Positions 35,598-46,738 of a DNA stretch of 64,000 bases are shown here, piece by piece. How positions within the stretch are numbered: the stretch's first letter is position 1; each line of letters starts with the position of its first letter. A program made the position numbers and the translations under genes. A model generated the notes under the pieces. That model was given only the letters and a program-made list of their open reading frames with translations. It searched no databases and was not told the DNA's origin. This DNA is from Ostrinia nubilalis (taxonomy: Eukaryota > Arthropoda > Insecta > Lepidoptera > Crambidae): assembly GCF_963855985.1 (NCBI RefSeq), contig NW_026973566.1, positions 4,502,501 through 4,566,500 on the forward strand. Direction: 5' to 3'.

Positions 35598-36134
35598 CAG
35601 GGTGTTTCTTGTAAGGTGTCAAGCCGAAGGCAGGTGATAGGTGAGGACTAGACCTATCGATTTCACCCCCATGTATGTTCTACGATTTTTCATAGTTTAG
35701 AAGTTATCGTCAATATTGTGATTTTTTCAAATTGTATGACCCAGTTTCATAAAATGCAAATAAAACATACCTTAACGACCTGGTTTTTCTTGTGTTGGAA
35801 AATAACTGAAAAAGAAGTGAAAAAAGTAATGTATTTTTCTAATTTAATCCATTCTTACTCCCATAAAATGTATGAAACTTGTGTCTGCTTTCTTCTTCTA
35901 CTAATAGATAATTTTATTGGCTATCGCATGATATAAAATATTTTCCTATTAATGTTAAGCTACCCACGCTTTCACTTGTTTTTTAAAGAAGAGGTGTAAA
36001 CTAAAAATTAAAAACTTAAATCGATGTAATTTTTCGAGAAATGGGTAAGGCCCCAAATTTGAAGTAATTTTATCGATAAAATTGTCCCTAGACTTTGCCC
36101 TTAAAGTTTGATCACTACAAGCCCGGACACACTG
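35598..36134. mobile_element. Chimeric C/D element
   Basis: Begins with about 157 bases of element C (CAGGGTGTTTCTTGTAAGG) and continues, from about 35,755, as about 380 bases of element D in reverse orientation, ending GCCCGGACACACTG. TA lies on both sides. One terminus is C-type, the other D-type. Confidence 0.8.
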
Positions 36135-36661
36135 TATACAGGGTGTTTCTTGTAAGGTGTCAAGCCGAAGGCAGGTGATAGGTGAGGACTAGACCTATCG
36201 ATTTCACCCCCATGTATGTTCTACGATTTTTCATAGTTTAGAAGTTATCGTTAATTTTGTGATTTTTTCAAATTGTATGACCCAGTAGGCTTTAAATTTT
36301 TTTATCTTTTTTTTGGGTCGACTTTTCTCAGATTTCTTTTTTTTGACAGATTCCCTATTAATTGCAGATTTTTGAAAAAAATAATCAACTTCCTATCTTT
36401 GATGCAAGATACAAAATTTTTGCTAGAAACATAAAAAATATGCTATTAGCGGAACATTCTAAAATTTTCAACTTAAAAGTTAAAAAAAAAAAAAGAAATT
36501 CCATAGGTCCAAAATAATTTTAAAAACTGCGCAGTTTTCTGAACTTTCATAATAACACAAAAAAACATGTACTTAATAGGCCATTATTTTCTGTAATCGC
36601 TCCACTAATGTGGTAAGTCGGAGATTCCGTTACATGTTTTTGTCTTTCTTAGGACTAACTG

Positions 36662-36937
36662 ATGTTTGCAATCCCTAAGTTTACGTTATGTAGAACACAT
36701 TTAGAGACAATAACTGAAAAGAACATTTTTTTTATCCACAACGAGGAAGCTCTTGCCCTTCATCTGGTATACAACAGGGAATATGAAAATATTGATGAAC
36801 TGCGGACAAAGCTGACTGAAGCACAAAACCACATTAGAATGCAAGAAGAAGCTTTTGTAAATTTACGAAGAATTTTTTTGCGTCGTTGTCGAATGTGCAT
36901 TCAGGTCAACGGCGGACATTTTGAACATTTACTTTAA
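36662..36937 (+). pseudogene. Tc1/mariner-like transposase C-terminal remnant
   Basis: A 91-codon open frame with LCRTHLETITEKNIFF, REYENIDELRTKLTEAQNHI and the ending VNGGHFEHLL. Coiled, C-terminal-like sequence of a TA-targeting transposase; the helix-turn-helix and DDE catalytic parts are absent. The inverted arm carries a decayed reverse copy. Family assignment rests on the C-terminal pattern and the TA duplication, so it is moderate. Confidence 0.5.
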
Positions 36938-36955
36938 ATTAAATCATTACACCCT

Positions 36956-37146
<191 letters not shown>

Positions 37147-37207
37147 AACTCTTTCCCTTTCTCTCACACTTTTATAGGTAGGTAATATCAAATTTAATCG
37201 TAAAGTA

Positions 37208-37290
37208 ACAATCACCACTGTGGTCTAGTGGTAAGACCACCTATTTAGGACAGCCAATTCCTCTGTGGTTTAGGATTCCGGATGAAGCTC
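37208..37290 (+). repeat. tRNA-like A/B-box segment in element C
   Basis: GTGGTCTAGTGGTAAGACC fits a pol III A box and GGTTTAGGATTCC, about 40 bases on, is a weak B box. Possibly a relic of a tRNA-derived SINE; copy 1 has it inverted at about 16,655-16,725. Confidence 0.4.
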
Positions 37291-38179
37291 GCTGATCATC
37301 CATCAGTTTCCATCAGGTCAGATGAAGGGCAAGAGCTTCCTCGTTGTGGATAAAAAAATGTTCTGTTCAGTTATTGTCTCTAAATGTGTTCTACGTAACG
37401 TAAACTTAGGGGATTGAAAACATTAGTTAGTCCTAAGAAAGTCAAAAACATGTAACGGAATTTCCGACTTACCACTTTAGTAGAGCGATTACAGAAAAAA
37501 ATGGCCTATTAAGTACATGTTTTTTTGTGTTATTATGAAAGTTCAGAAAACTGCGCAGTTTTTAAAATTATTTTGGACCTATGGAAGTTCTTTTTTTTTT
37601 CAAACTTTTATGTTGAAAATTTTAGAATGTTCTGCTAAAAGCATATTTTTTATGTTTCTAGCAAAAATTTTATATCTTGCATCAAGGATAGGAAGGTGAT
37701 TATTTTTTTCAAACATCTGCAATTAATAGGGAATCTGTCAAAAAAAAGAAATCTGAGAAAAGTCAACCCAAAAAAAAGATAAAAAAAATTAAAAACTACT
37801 TGGTCATAAAATTTGAAAAAATCACAAAATTAACGATAACTTCTAAACTACGAAAAATCGTAGAACATACATGGGGGTGAAATCGATAGGTCTAGCCCTC
37901 ACCTGTCACCTGCCTTCGGCTTGACACCTTACAAGAAACACCCTGTATATTAAAATAATTAAACCACGGGATTTATTACTTCATTTACCGTGCTTTTTAA
38001 CTGTATTATTGGAAACGAAAAAAAAATATTTTTTCCTAAAAAAATGCAAATTAATTTTTTTTCCTTGATTTTCACAAAGTTCGACCCTTTCGATTTTTTT
38101 ATTTTTTTTTATTTAAATAGCTAATATTGTGTAGAACATTCATGCAAACTTTCAAAGTGGGCGTGGAATTGGATTAGGA

Positions 38180-39340
38180 GCTAGACTGAAAATACTGCCG
38201 AAGGGTGGCGTCCAGCGCCGCGCCGTCGCGCTGCCGCGCCTGAAGCCCGCCGCCTGTGCGCGTTTAGTGAAACTGACAAGCAAATAAAATCACTTTTGAC
38301 GGAATGTTTTTTAGATTTTTAATAACACCAATACATTTTTAGTACCTATTAAATACTAAAAAATACGTTATGGCCAGGCTTGTTCTTACTCGGACACTGA
38401 AAGGATCGCTCCGAACTCCGAAAATCGGTCAAATGAACTAGTTCGGTCTTCTAGTACTATTAACTAGCACATTTTAGTACACTGATTCTATTAGGTAGAT
38501 CGAACGAAAAAAGTCTTTATTCATATGCATTTATGGTCCAATATCGAAAAATACTCGCTACACACTCACAGAGCCGAATCCATCTCGCTCGCGCTCGGTT
38601 GTCACCAATTTCACGTCTCGTTCACACCTATTCATTAGTGATCGGCTGTACTATAGTGAACTAAAGGACCGATTTGAACGACCAAGACGGAATAGTTCGT
38701 TCTCGTTCACTTAATTAAAGGAATTGCTTCCTATTAGTACATAGTACATGTACTACACAAGCCTAGTTATGGCGTATCCGCACATGCCGGGCGGCACGGC
38801 CGGTTCGGTTCGGTTGTGGGTATTAGTCCTGACCTAAATTAACTGGTGGTTCTATTAATCCGGTCCACAATATCTTCTAATTACCAATAATTTACGACCT
38901 TTCAAAAGACTAGATAGAATGAAAGGTCTAGTATTCATTATATCTAAAAATTATTATGAGCCACTTAATTTCATAGGAATAGGATGAAAGCACTGACGAC
39001 CGTCTGCCTCCCACATAATCGCCTTTTGTAACTCGAAAGGTATAAAAATAAAAGCTCATTCTATTTTTGTTAGGAAATATTCATAGTTACGAGTAATGTA
39101 ATTTATTTTTCACGATACGGAAAAACGCAACTTTATTTACTACTACTACTTTATTTTATAACGTATTTTAGTATTTAATAGGTATTAAAAATGTCTTGGT
39201 GTTATTAAAAATCTACAAAACATTCCGTCAAAAGTGATTTTATTTGCTTGTCAGTTTAACTAAACGCGCACAGGCGGCGGGCTTCAGGCGCGGTAGCGCG
39301 GCGGCGCGGCGCTGGACGCCAGCCTTCGGCAGTATTTTCA
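38180..39340. repeat. GC-rich inverted segment at the centre of element B
   Basis: GCGTCCAGCGCCGCGCCG with AAGCCCGCCGCCTGTGCGCG near 38,210-38,260 is mirrored at about 39,260-39,325. The loop between (38,400-39,110) is AT-rich with no gene. Confidence 0.7.
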
Positions 39341-39796
39341 GTCTCGCTCCGAATCCACTTCCACGCCCACTTTGAAAGTTGGCATGAATGTTCTACACAA
39401 TATTAGCTATTTAAATAAAAAAAATTAAAAAAATCGAAAGGGTCGAACTTTGTGAAAATCAAGGAAAAAAAATTAATTTGCATTTTTTTTAGGAAAAAAT
39501 AATTTTTTTTTCGTTCCCAAAAATACAGTTAAAAAGCACGGTAAATGAAGTAATAAATCCCGTGGTTTAATTATTTTAATATATAATTTTATGACTCCAT
39601 AATCGGCTTTGAAGTACTGCATGCCAACCGGTTGTCGAAAACTTCGAAGACCCATAACTTTTAAAATAGTCATTATATTACAAAAATATTTGGTACACGT
39701 ATCAATAATATGTATAGGTAGAACATACTCAAATATTACTGAAATCGGAAACATCGACTTTTTTTACCTGCCCGCTTCGCGTGGAATGCCCCATAC

Positions 39797-40045
39797 ACAA
39801 GATTTCCTTTTCTTTTTAATACTCTTTCAACTAAGTAAACGTCGTGATGTTGAGTTTTTTGAAGTTCTTGGGGATAAAATGCTCCAAGTATTGGACGAGA
39901 CTTGGAATCCTCTAGTAAATAGGTCGTAGGATTCTTTTCTTGTACTTTGAAAATTTTGAATATTTCTGTTGACCAGTTAGGTGTATACCTTTATCAAAAC
40001 AAGCTTTATGTTTGCTTATTCTGTTAGACTTCATTATTAAATAGT
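39797..40045 (-). pseudogene. Polinton integrase, C-terminal region (shattered copy)
   Basis: Minus strand from about 40,040: RISKHKACFDKG, then in shifted frames the SH3-like linker and DSKSRPILGAFYPQELQ and VERVLKRKGNLVY, matching the region between core and chromodomain of the intact integrase. It ends at element B's ATAC duplication; the last codons are at 35,388. Upstream of 40,045 no integrase core is visible, so the Polinton is truncated here. Confidence 0.85.
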
Positions 40046-40266
40046 AGTACAATAATGTGTTTAATCAATTATTTTCAATAATATTAATTGTTGTACAGTT
40101 TCTTTATTGATTTGAATATAAAATATGAGTAAATATGTAATTATAAAATGTTTTAAAATCATAATATGAGATATAAATGCAAAAGTATTATTACAGTCAT
40201 TATTAAACTATTTTTAAAACATTTTATAAGATACTTCCGGTGGTCATGAAACCAACAGTAAAATGA

Positions 40267-40480
40267 TTACTACTGTTGTGATATTGAGTGGGGAGAGTTT
40301 ATAAAAATGGTTGTCGGCTCATTCTAGGGCAGTCTTGCGGTAACCATCAACGTGTACACTAGTCTAGCTTAAGCTCTGCCAGTTTGAAGTGAAATTAATG
40401 TACTGTGTTATTATGAGTGTAAAATAAAAATATCGGAAAGTGCAAGATCTTTTCTTCAAACACATCTCTCTGCCCTGGTA
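40267..40480 (+). mobile_element. Candidate 5' LTR of a gypsy-like element
   Basis: Starts near TGTTGTGATATTGAG, with TTTATAAAAATGG (TATA) near 40,300 and AAAATAAAAATA (polyadenylation) near 40,425. TTATCAGAAGTGGGATAGAG directly after is a primer-binding-site-like stretch. It precedes the gag frame at 41,221; the 3' LTR is beyond the window. Confidence 0.5.
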
Positions 40481-40565
40481 TTTATTATCAGAAGTGGGAT
40501 AGAGTTTACGCCACAAGGTACGTATTTTTTTTTCTCCTTTTTAAATTATTTAAATAATGAAGTGT

Positions 40566-40850
40566 GCCAAGGTCGCGGGTTCGATTCCCGCATAGTAAAA
40601 AAAAAAAAAAAAAACCATTTGTGTGCATGAACATATTACTTTGTATTAGTTTGGCTGTTTTCTACCTAAAATGTATGTCTATACAAAAAAAAGAGTTAGA
40701 AGAGTAATGTTTCTATCCGTTTTTTTTTACTTATTTTTTTTCAAGTACCCATAAGTACATACAAGCTCTGCTTAAGTTTGGGACTAGTAGAGTTACAGTA
40801 AAAAAATGTCCACGGATACTTACTTATTTTTATTTAATTAGTAAATGTAC
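40566..40850 (+). mobile_element. tRNA-derived SINE, second copy
   Basis: B box in GGTCGCGGGTTCGATTCCCGC (40,570-40,590), A run, then a body collinear with 6,225-6,480: GTGTGCATGAACATATT, CATACAAGCTCTGC, TTTGGGACTAG and AAATGTCCACGGATACTTA. The 5' A box is missing. Confidence 0.8.
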
Positions 40851-41220
40851 TCTATAATGCTATTTTTGGCATTGAGATTAATACATTTGGATAATAAGTA
40901 TAGCGTTTATTTCTCTCCTTGTTCTGCTTTTTCATGTATTAAAAAAAAATGATGATGGGTTACTTACCTACACAAAATAATGATACCACTCTGGATTATT
41001 TTAGATCTAGCGGGATACCGTGTCTTCATTTTTATTAATTTATGAGTAATAATTGAGTCCATCAATGAAAAATGAAAGTGCTAAGAGAATCATTAAGAAT
41101 TTGCCTTTTTAATAATTTATCTTTCTCTATATACATTTACATATACTAACAGTAATACATTTACATATAGCTATTTAAAACATTTACTGTCCAAAAAAAT
41201 GTGTTTTCAGTGAACAAATA

Positions 41221-41845
41221 ATGGAAACCGAAGAGCAAGATGGTGACAATGAGCGCCGTCGCAGCCGGGTTGTAAGAACTCCATCGCCGACAGGTGATGA
41301 AGAAGTCGGCCCCCGTAGATCACGTGAGCGCGACCGAGGCAGCGGACGCAGGACCAGGGAGAAGCGGAGCAGATCGCGGTGCAGTCGCGGCCGTCGCAGC
41401 CGGCTGAGCACCAGGAGCCGCAGCCCTATCCTGAATGCGCGCCGTCCAGAAACCTCAAGGTACGATAGTGATAGTCGTAGAAAAAAATAGTCGATCACCA
41501 CCAAGGTTATCGGCACACAGGCGTACATCACGCAATAGATTTCCTGATTATCGTCGTAACAAATCTGTAAATCGTTTTGAGCCATATGAGGTAGCCGGTG
41601 TTTCTCATCGAAACCACCCATTGCCACAGCATATTAACATTGAACACTCAAAATCACACCGATCTAATTCAAATGATTATAATATAAATATAAATGATTT
41701 TATGAACTTGATGAGTAATTTTATGAAGTCGGATCGTAGTCAAACTTTACATTATGACAAAAATATGATCCCTGAATTTGACCCGACAGTAAGAAACCAT
41801 AGGATTGAGACCTGGATATCTAAGGTTAATGAGTGCTCTCAAATA
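41221..41845 (+). pseudogene. Gypsy-like gag, 5' part, Arg/Ser-rich N-terminus
   Basis: An ATG frame (METEEQDGDNERRR...) is rich in Arg-Ser dipeptides (RSRERDRGSG, REKRSRSRCSRGRRSR). A shift near 41,460-41,480 moves to a second frame ending FDPTVRNHRIETWISKVNEC, the start of a gypsy-type capsid domain (retrotrans_gag). Element A copy 2 inserts at 41,846 after LNECSQI-type residues, so gag is cut. The remainder would lie beyond element A and outside the window. Confidence 0.7.
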
Positions 41846-42932
41846 CAGGGTCCTTCTAAACTAGCTACATTCCTTTTAATGGGGGCATCTATACGGTACA
41901 CTGAACAAGTTCACCAAATTTGAGTATGTGTTTTATAATGATTTTACAAAGTTACATTTTCTAACAAAAATAAAAATTCATTTCGTCTTACATAATGGAA
42001 CATGCTGTATTTTTTACTCACACAACAAAGCTGTAGTGTATTCATTCTGCACAGGAACACGAGACACAACACACACAACGCTCACTACCACTGCACACTT
42101 TTTTGTTGTTTACACTCGCGTCATAACAACTCACAGCAGTCGTCACAGCTGATAGCCGATTAGCTGATCGACTGATTGGGCGAGCTATCACTTTAATGTT
42201 GCAGGCCTACTCTCATATCGTTGTCTATCCTTATTATCTTATGTTAATCACAGTAAAACGGACTCACGATACCATCGAAAAATCAACCAGCAAAGGCCAT
42301 GATTTTTAAGGCGCGTCTTAGTAAATTTATTTGCATTTGTGCATCTGTGCGTCATAGTTCACTTCACGAGCACTACAAAATGCACCTTCACACAAGAAAG
42401 CTAATCAAAAACTGAATTAAATCAAAGCGCACGCGCCGACAAATGCCGACAAGCCGCACGCCTTTTGTTGACACAAAGACGCCGACGCCGCCAAAGCAAG
42501 AGCCGAAAAGTTGGCATAAGCGTACAGTCGACGACAAAAAAGAAACTTATTTGTTTATTATTTTATCTGCTTGCTTTCGATTTCAATTGATTCGAATCTA
42601 AATTATGGTGTTGAGTATTTCATGGTAAAATATCCTATAACAGATAATAATTAAAAATTAATCGAACTTATTGTTTTGTGAAGGTAATTCAATGGCCTAG
42701 TCAATTATTTAGAAACATTAAATTAGACTATTGAAGCAAATAAAACTCTTCAATTTGTTTGTATTGATATTCCATTTATCCTAAATCAAAGTCCATTCTT
42801 AAATTAATCGTTAATGTCATCATTTCTATTACAATAGAAAAGTAGATGAGGTAGGTAGGTACCTAATTAGTTAAATAAAATTTCCGAATCATTTCCGTTC
42901 CAACTTGGTATTTATTTATGACCTATCTTATG
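41846..42932. mobile_element. Element A, copy 2, left part
   Basis: Same left end as copy 1 (CAGGGTCCTTCTAAA), flanked by TA inside the gag gene. Nearly identical to 21,921-23,287 apart from the 286-base insertion specific to copy 1. It ends at the CTTATG target duplication (42,927-42,932). Confidence 0.95.
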
Positions 42933-43142
42933 AGTAGGGTAAAATTGGGGTATCTGGATCAAAAGCATTCAACACATCTAGTTTTCACTTTTCATTGATT
43001 CATGTATTCAACTATTCAGTTTTCATTTCTCATCGTACGAGGCTACGTACGATGAGTAATGAAAACTGAATAGTTGAATGAATCAATGAAAGAGTGAAAA
43101 CAATGTGTGGAATGCTTTCGATCCAGCTACCCCAATTTTACC
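42933..43142 (+). repeat. Left TIR of the Polinton, itself a palindrome
   Basis: Starts AGTAGGGTAAAATTGGGG. The stretch from 42,939 to 43,142 is self-complementary (GGTAAAATTGGGG at one end, CCCCAATTTTACC at the other, centre near 43,040 at GAGGCTACGTACGATG), so a single strand could fold into a hairpin of about 100-base arms with a few mismatches. Confidence 0.95.
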
Positions 43143-43790
43143 ATTTTTTTTAGTCTTTAAAGTTAAAAAAAATAACATCAGTTCCATTATGATTTAGTAT
43201 CAATATACGGTTTTTCTTTCCATGTTTTCAATCTATCTATCAGTGAAATAAGTTAATAAGACATTATTATAATATTTCTTTAATTTTGATTGAAACGATA
43301 ATTGAGTAGGTACCTACCTACTCACAACAGCATAATCGTTTCCAATTGATTTCATTTTACACGTCGAATCCCTAAATGGGAAGTCATTGTAATATAAGAA
43401 CGTTGGCTCGGATTCTGCTATTAGGTACAGTCATTTTAATTATTATGGTTCTGTCATACACTATTAATATTAAATATTTATATTCACTTAATTTAAATAT
43501 TTGTTTTCTTTGAACATAATTAACTTATAATCTTATATCTATATAACTTATGTCTTGCATGTGATGTACTGAAAACTTGGATTAAAACATATTTTCATAT
43601 TCAATTAAACATACTTTTAAAACAATAAGTATTTACGCTAAACCTCTATTATTATGTAATTTTAAACATTTACCTATACTCGTATTAATGGATATAAGGT
43701 ATTAGGATGAAAAGAAAATAACACAAAAATATTATTTTAATTATTTATTTTAAAAAAACCTATGATTTTTTACATTCTAACATTGAGTAC
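43143..43790. other. Polinton left subterminal region, no gene
   Basis: AT-rich. The first 35 bases still resemble the inside of the right TIR (…AATAACATCA), then similarity ends. RC AATAAA signals at 43,739-43,750 serve the minus-strand gene. Confidence 0.5.
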
Positions 43791-43793
43791 ATA

Positions 43794-44298
43794 TTACAAA
43801 ACAATTTTAGTTTTAATTTTATCGAGTAAGTCTTTAGCACATTCATAAACTTCATCGGAATATGTATAGTCAACTACATGTTGTGCACAAATACTAGCTT
43901 CACATTTACACTTAAAATTTTCAGCATTTTTTAATTCATCCATATCGAATATTTGAAGTCTTATCAACTTAGATTTCGGTCCTTCACTTGGTTTTCTTAC
44001 ATATGAATATAAAATATCGCTCGCTTTTCTTTTTCTCGTACTATCATTATTTCGAGTAGAGACGGTCTCATTGTGTCGATCATTTATTTCAAGCGGTCGT
44101 TCATGATCGAAGTAGTTCCTAACATTCTGTCGAAGCAGTTGATCTGCAGGGATTGGTGAGTAGTCGAAAACAGGTGATGTCTGTAATGAAAGTATTTATA
44201 TTTTAAAACAAGTCAATATATTATAGCTTGTCAAATATATTTAAACATGCATAAAAAACATTATCGTAATAGTTAAGTAGGAATTCGCTTACCATCAT
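43794..44298 (-). CDS. Small spliced Polinton protein (hypothetical)
   Basis: Minus-strand gene not evident as a single ORF. Exon 1 supplies only ATGATG (44,298-44,293) followed by the donor GTAAGC. A 112-base intron (44,181-44,292) ends TTCATTACAG. Exon 2 (44,180-43,794) stays open for 128 codons: a polar N-terminal half with TRKRKASDI (basic, possible nuclear signal), then SKLIRLQIFDMDELKNAENF, a CKCEASICAQH cluster of three Cys and one His, and a charged helix YECAKDLLDKIKTKIVL. Downstream AATAAA lies 45-55 bases beyond the stop. The role is unknown; the Cys cluster suggests metal binding. It is the only minus-strand gene in the element. Confidence 0.6.
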
Positions 44299-44506
44299 TG
44301 CGGGAATTTCTTTAAAGATGTGCACAAGACGACAGGCAATATTCTATTAGTTTTATTTGTTTTAATCATCTTTTTATAAACATTTGTTTTTTTTTTTTTG
44401 TTTATTGTGTTCAAATAAAAGTACCTTCAATGAAGTCATTTCCTAAAGCTTAATATCCGCAAACGATTTTAAATCTAAGTAAATTAGTAATTTTAAATTA
44501 TATGAA

Positions 44507-44645
44507 ACTAGTTTTTACCCACGGCTTCACTCGCATAAAATTTTGTTTGTCACAGATCGTTTATAGCCTATTTGTTATTCTAGGTTATAAACAATAATAC
44601 TGTAAAGTTTCATCAAAATCTGTTCAGTAGTTTTTGCATGACAGA
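44507..44645 (+). mobile_element. Short interspersed repeat fragment
   Basis: ACTAGTTTTTACCCACGGCT at the start and AAGTTTCATCAAAATCTGTT, then AGTAGTTTTTGCATGACAG at the end; the same family as 62,871-63,381. A 66-codon open frame just beyond is unrecognised. Confidence 0.6.
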
Positions 44646-44649
44646 ATAC

Positions 44650-45125
44650 GGACGCTGGAAAGAATATGGACAACGAAACCTTAAGTTCCATGCTCACTCT
44701 ACCTATACATTATACCGCTTCGAAATTATGGATCTAGTAAAAAAAGGGAAAATAACTGATACGTCAGCCTCAACAGGTGCTTCGGTCGAGCAAAAATTGG
44801 AGGGGCGCGTCTTCGTGGATCGTACTATCTTATACTAAGTACTAGTTCTAAACAGCTATGCATAAATCGGATATTTTTTATTTTACAAGAATCTGTCGGT
44901 TTGGTATAGTGAAACCAGGCCTTTACAAACTATTAGATGTTAATATGCGCGAATGGGATGAAATCCTATACACTTTGTATAGCGTTGTTTCACTCTAATA
45001 GTAGCTTAAGCATTATTGAGAGCTAAGTTACAAAAAAGGGATTGTTGACACTGCATTTCTGCAGTTATGAATTATGTTTAGTCACATTGTATTTTTACAA
45101 ATATGGAAAGTATCCCATGTGATCC
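44650..45125. other. No gene recognised
   Basis: Upstream flank of the PolB transcription unit; AT-rich, with an inverted TTGGTATAGTGAAACCAGG motif near 44,900. Confidence 0.3.
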
Positions 45126-45130
45126 TACAT

Positions 45131-45231
45131 GTATTTAAGCTGAGATTTGGTAGGAAATGTCACAGTCCAGTTCAGGGAGTGCAGTTCATCTTCAGGAAAT
45201 CGTTATTATCAAACATTGATATTAGCAGAAT
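45131..45231 (+). promoter_or_regulatory. Core promoter and leader exon of the PolB unit
   Basis: TATTTAAG near 45,134 followed by a leader with CAGTCCAGTTCAGGGAGTGC (initiator-like CAGT). The exon ends ...GCAGAAT at 45,231 with donor GTAAGT (45,232). Its last two bases, AT, become the first two of the start codon after splicing. Confidence 0.55.
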
Positions 45232-45504
45232 GTAAGTACCTAGATTTTAAGTATCTATTCAATTCTATTATTATCGTTGTTGTTGTCATTCAATCTTCTA
45301 ATCATGCATTTATTGACTATTCAACTATTCAAGTACTGTTCAATTAATTCTGTTTTTTTATTGTACTGGTTTTATGTAAGTAATATTATAATCGATGGAG
45401 ACGTACCTAGTGCATCAATTCAGTTATTCACTACCTGCTAAATATTACATCTTACAGTGTTTAATATTAATATTATATTAAAATACAACTATTTGTTATT
45501 TCAG

Positions 45505-45725
45505 GTCTACTCATGGTACCGATCATTCTGAAGATGAGGTCGCCCAACCCTCAACTTCACATCATATCAACAAGACCCACACACCTCTCGCTTCAGGCTC
45601 GAAAGCAGCGAAAAAGCGTAAACATGCAGCTATTGCTCCAGCTCCCACTCGCAAATATTCAAAGTATGAACTATTTGGAACAGATAGTGAAGATGAAAGC
45701 GATGAAGATAAATCTACATATGAAG
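45505..45725 (+). CDS. Shared acidic N-terminal exon (start codon completed by splicing)
   Basis: Acceptor TTATTTCAG at 45,496-45,504, then G completing AT|G. The exon is open for 73 codons: an acidic start (DHSEDEVAQPSTSHH), a basic patch (SKAAKKRKHAAIAP, likely nuclear signal) and YELFGTDSEDESDEDKS (acidic, CK2-like sites). It ends in phase 1 at 45,725 (GAAG/GTAAAA). It can join in frame to 45,767 or 45,794 (module protein) or to 46,739 (PolB). Splicing is inferred from consensus sites and matching phases, not observed. Confidence 0.6.
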
Positions 45726-45793
45726 GTAAAAAAATATATAATAATATCTTTTGTTACTTTATACAGAAATATCCGAAAGTGTATAGTCAACAG

Positions 45794-46533
45794 ATAAAAT
45801 TGGAGAATATTATATTACTCTCAAAATAACTTTTGATGTAGATAAAAGAGGAAGCCAAGAGCAATTAAAACTTGTAAGACTAGCAGACCTTATAATAAAA
45901 AATATGACTAATTGTGATACAGATGCATGGATGCATCTTATGAAATTTGTCCAAGCATCCAAACGACAAATTAAACAGTGTGTGCTATTTTTTGAATACA
46001 ATCCAATATTTTATTATTCCTTTCAAGATACAGTACCAGCATTGAAAAAGTTACGCCAGACCAGCAGCAATAAAGGCGAAATGAAGAAAATGAAGGCTGA
46101 AAAGAGAGAGAAGAGTAAGAGCAGCAGTAAGCGGACATCCAGAGTCGCTCAAGAACCTATCGTTAAAGCCTCTGCAAAGGATGTTTTCGGGAGTGATAGT
46201 GACGACGAACAGTTCGAACAAACTGTACGCAAAACGGGTAAAATACCAGCCAAAATTACATCTTATTTTACTAAAAGAATACCGCAAGGGGTTTCGCGAC
46301 AAAGCGACCCAAACAAAGATGGTTCGCACTTTATCGAATTAAAAGTTTATCGATGTGATGAAATTCGAAATGTGCAACCAATGAATAGATGGCGCCATGC
46401 CATTATATCAATAAAAAATCAATCTGATTCGGATACAGAAGCATGGACGCATCTTACTCAGTTCATTAAAGCAACGAGACATGAATTTAAAAATTGTCGT
46501 CCAGACATTATTAGTGGTTATTCCACATACTAA
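45794..46533 (+). CDS. Two-module Polinton protein (hypothetical)
   Basis: Open frame from the acceptor region to the stop at 46,531-46,533. It has two copies of a module: DTDAWMHLMKFVQASKRQIKQC (from 45,916) and DTEAWTHLTQFIKATRHEFKNC (from 46,431), each preceded by a beta-rich stretch. Between them is a Lys/Ser-rich linker (KKMKAEKREKSKSSSKR) and an acidic patch (DVFGSDSDDEQFEQ). With acceptor 45,767 a TAG (45,784-45,786) interrupts; acceptor 45,794 avoids it and keeps phase. A second small intron near 45,980-46,030 is possible (pyrimidine-rich TTATTCCTTTCAAG). Just upstream of PolB; function unknown, a DNA-replication accessory is conceivable. Confidence 0.5.
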
Positions 46534-46738
46534 CTTGTTAAAGTTACTTTATATCTAAGATTTTTTAAACATGTTTAATCACTTGTAATAATTCTATAAA
46601 CACTTCTTTTCATAAAACTAAATAATAAAATAAATGTACTTAACCAAGCAATGTTTATTATATTGAAAACTTAATCTAATAATAATAATATAAAAATATT
46701 TGTATGTAATATTATATTGTTTTTTATTTCTTTCTCAG

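Noticed and set aside
41184..41627. 147-codon minus-strand frame opposite gag
   Set aside because: Antisense of the Arg/Ser-rich gag head.
46717..46738. PolB start at 46,717
   Set aside because: The codon is TTG and the stretch is the polypyrimidine tract of a splice acceptor, so it is intron.
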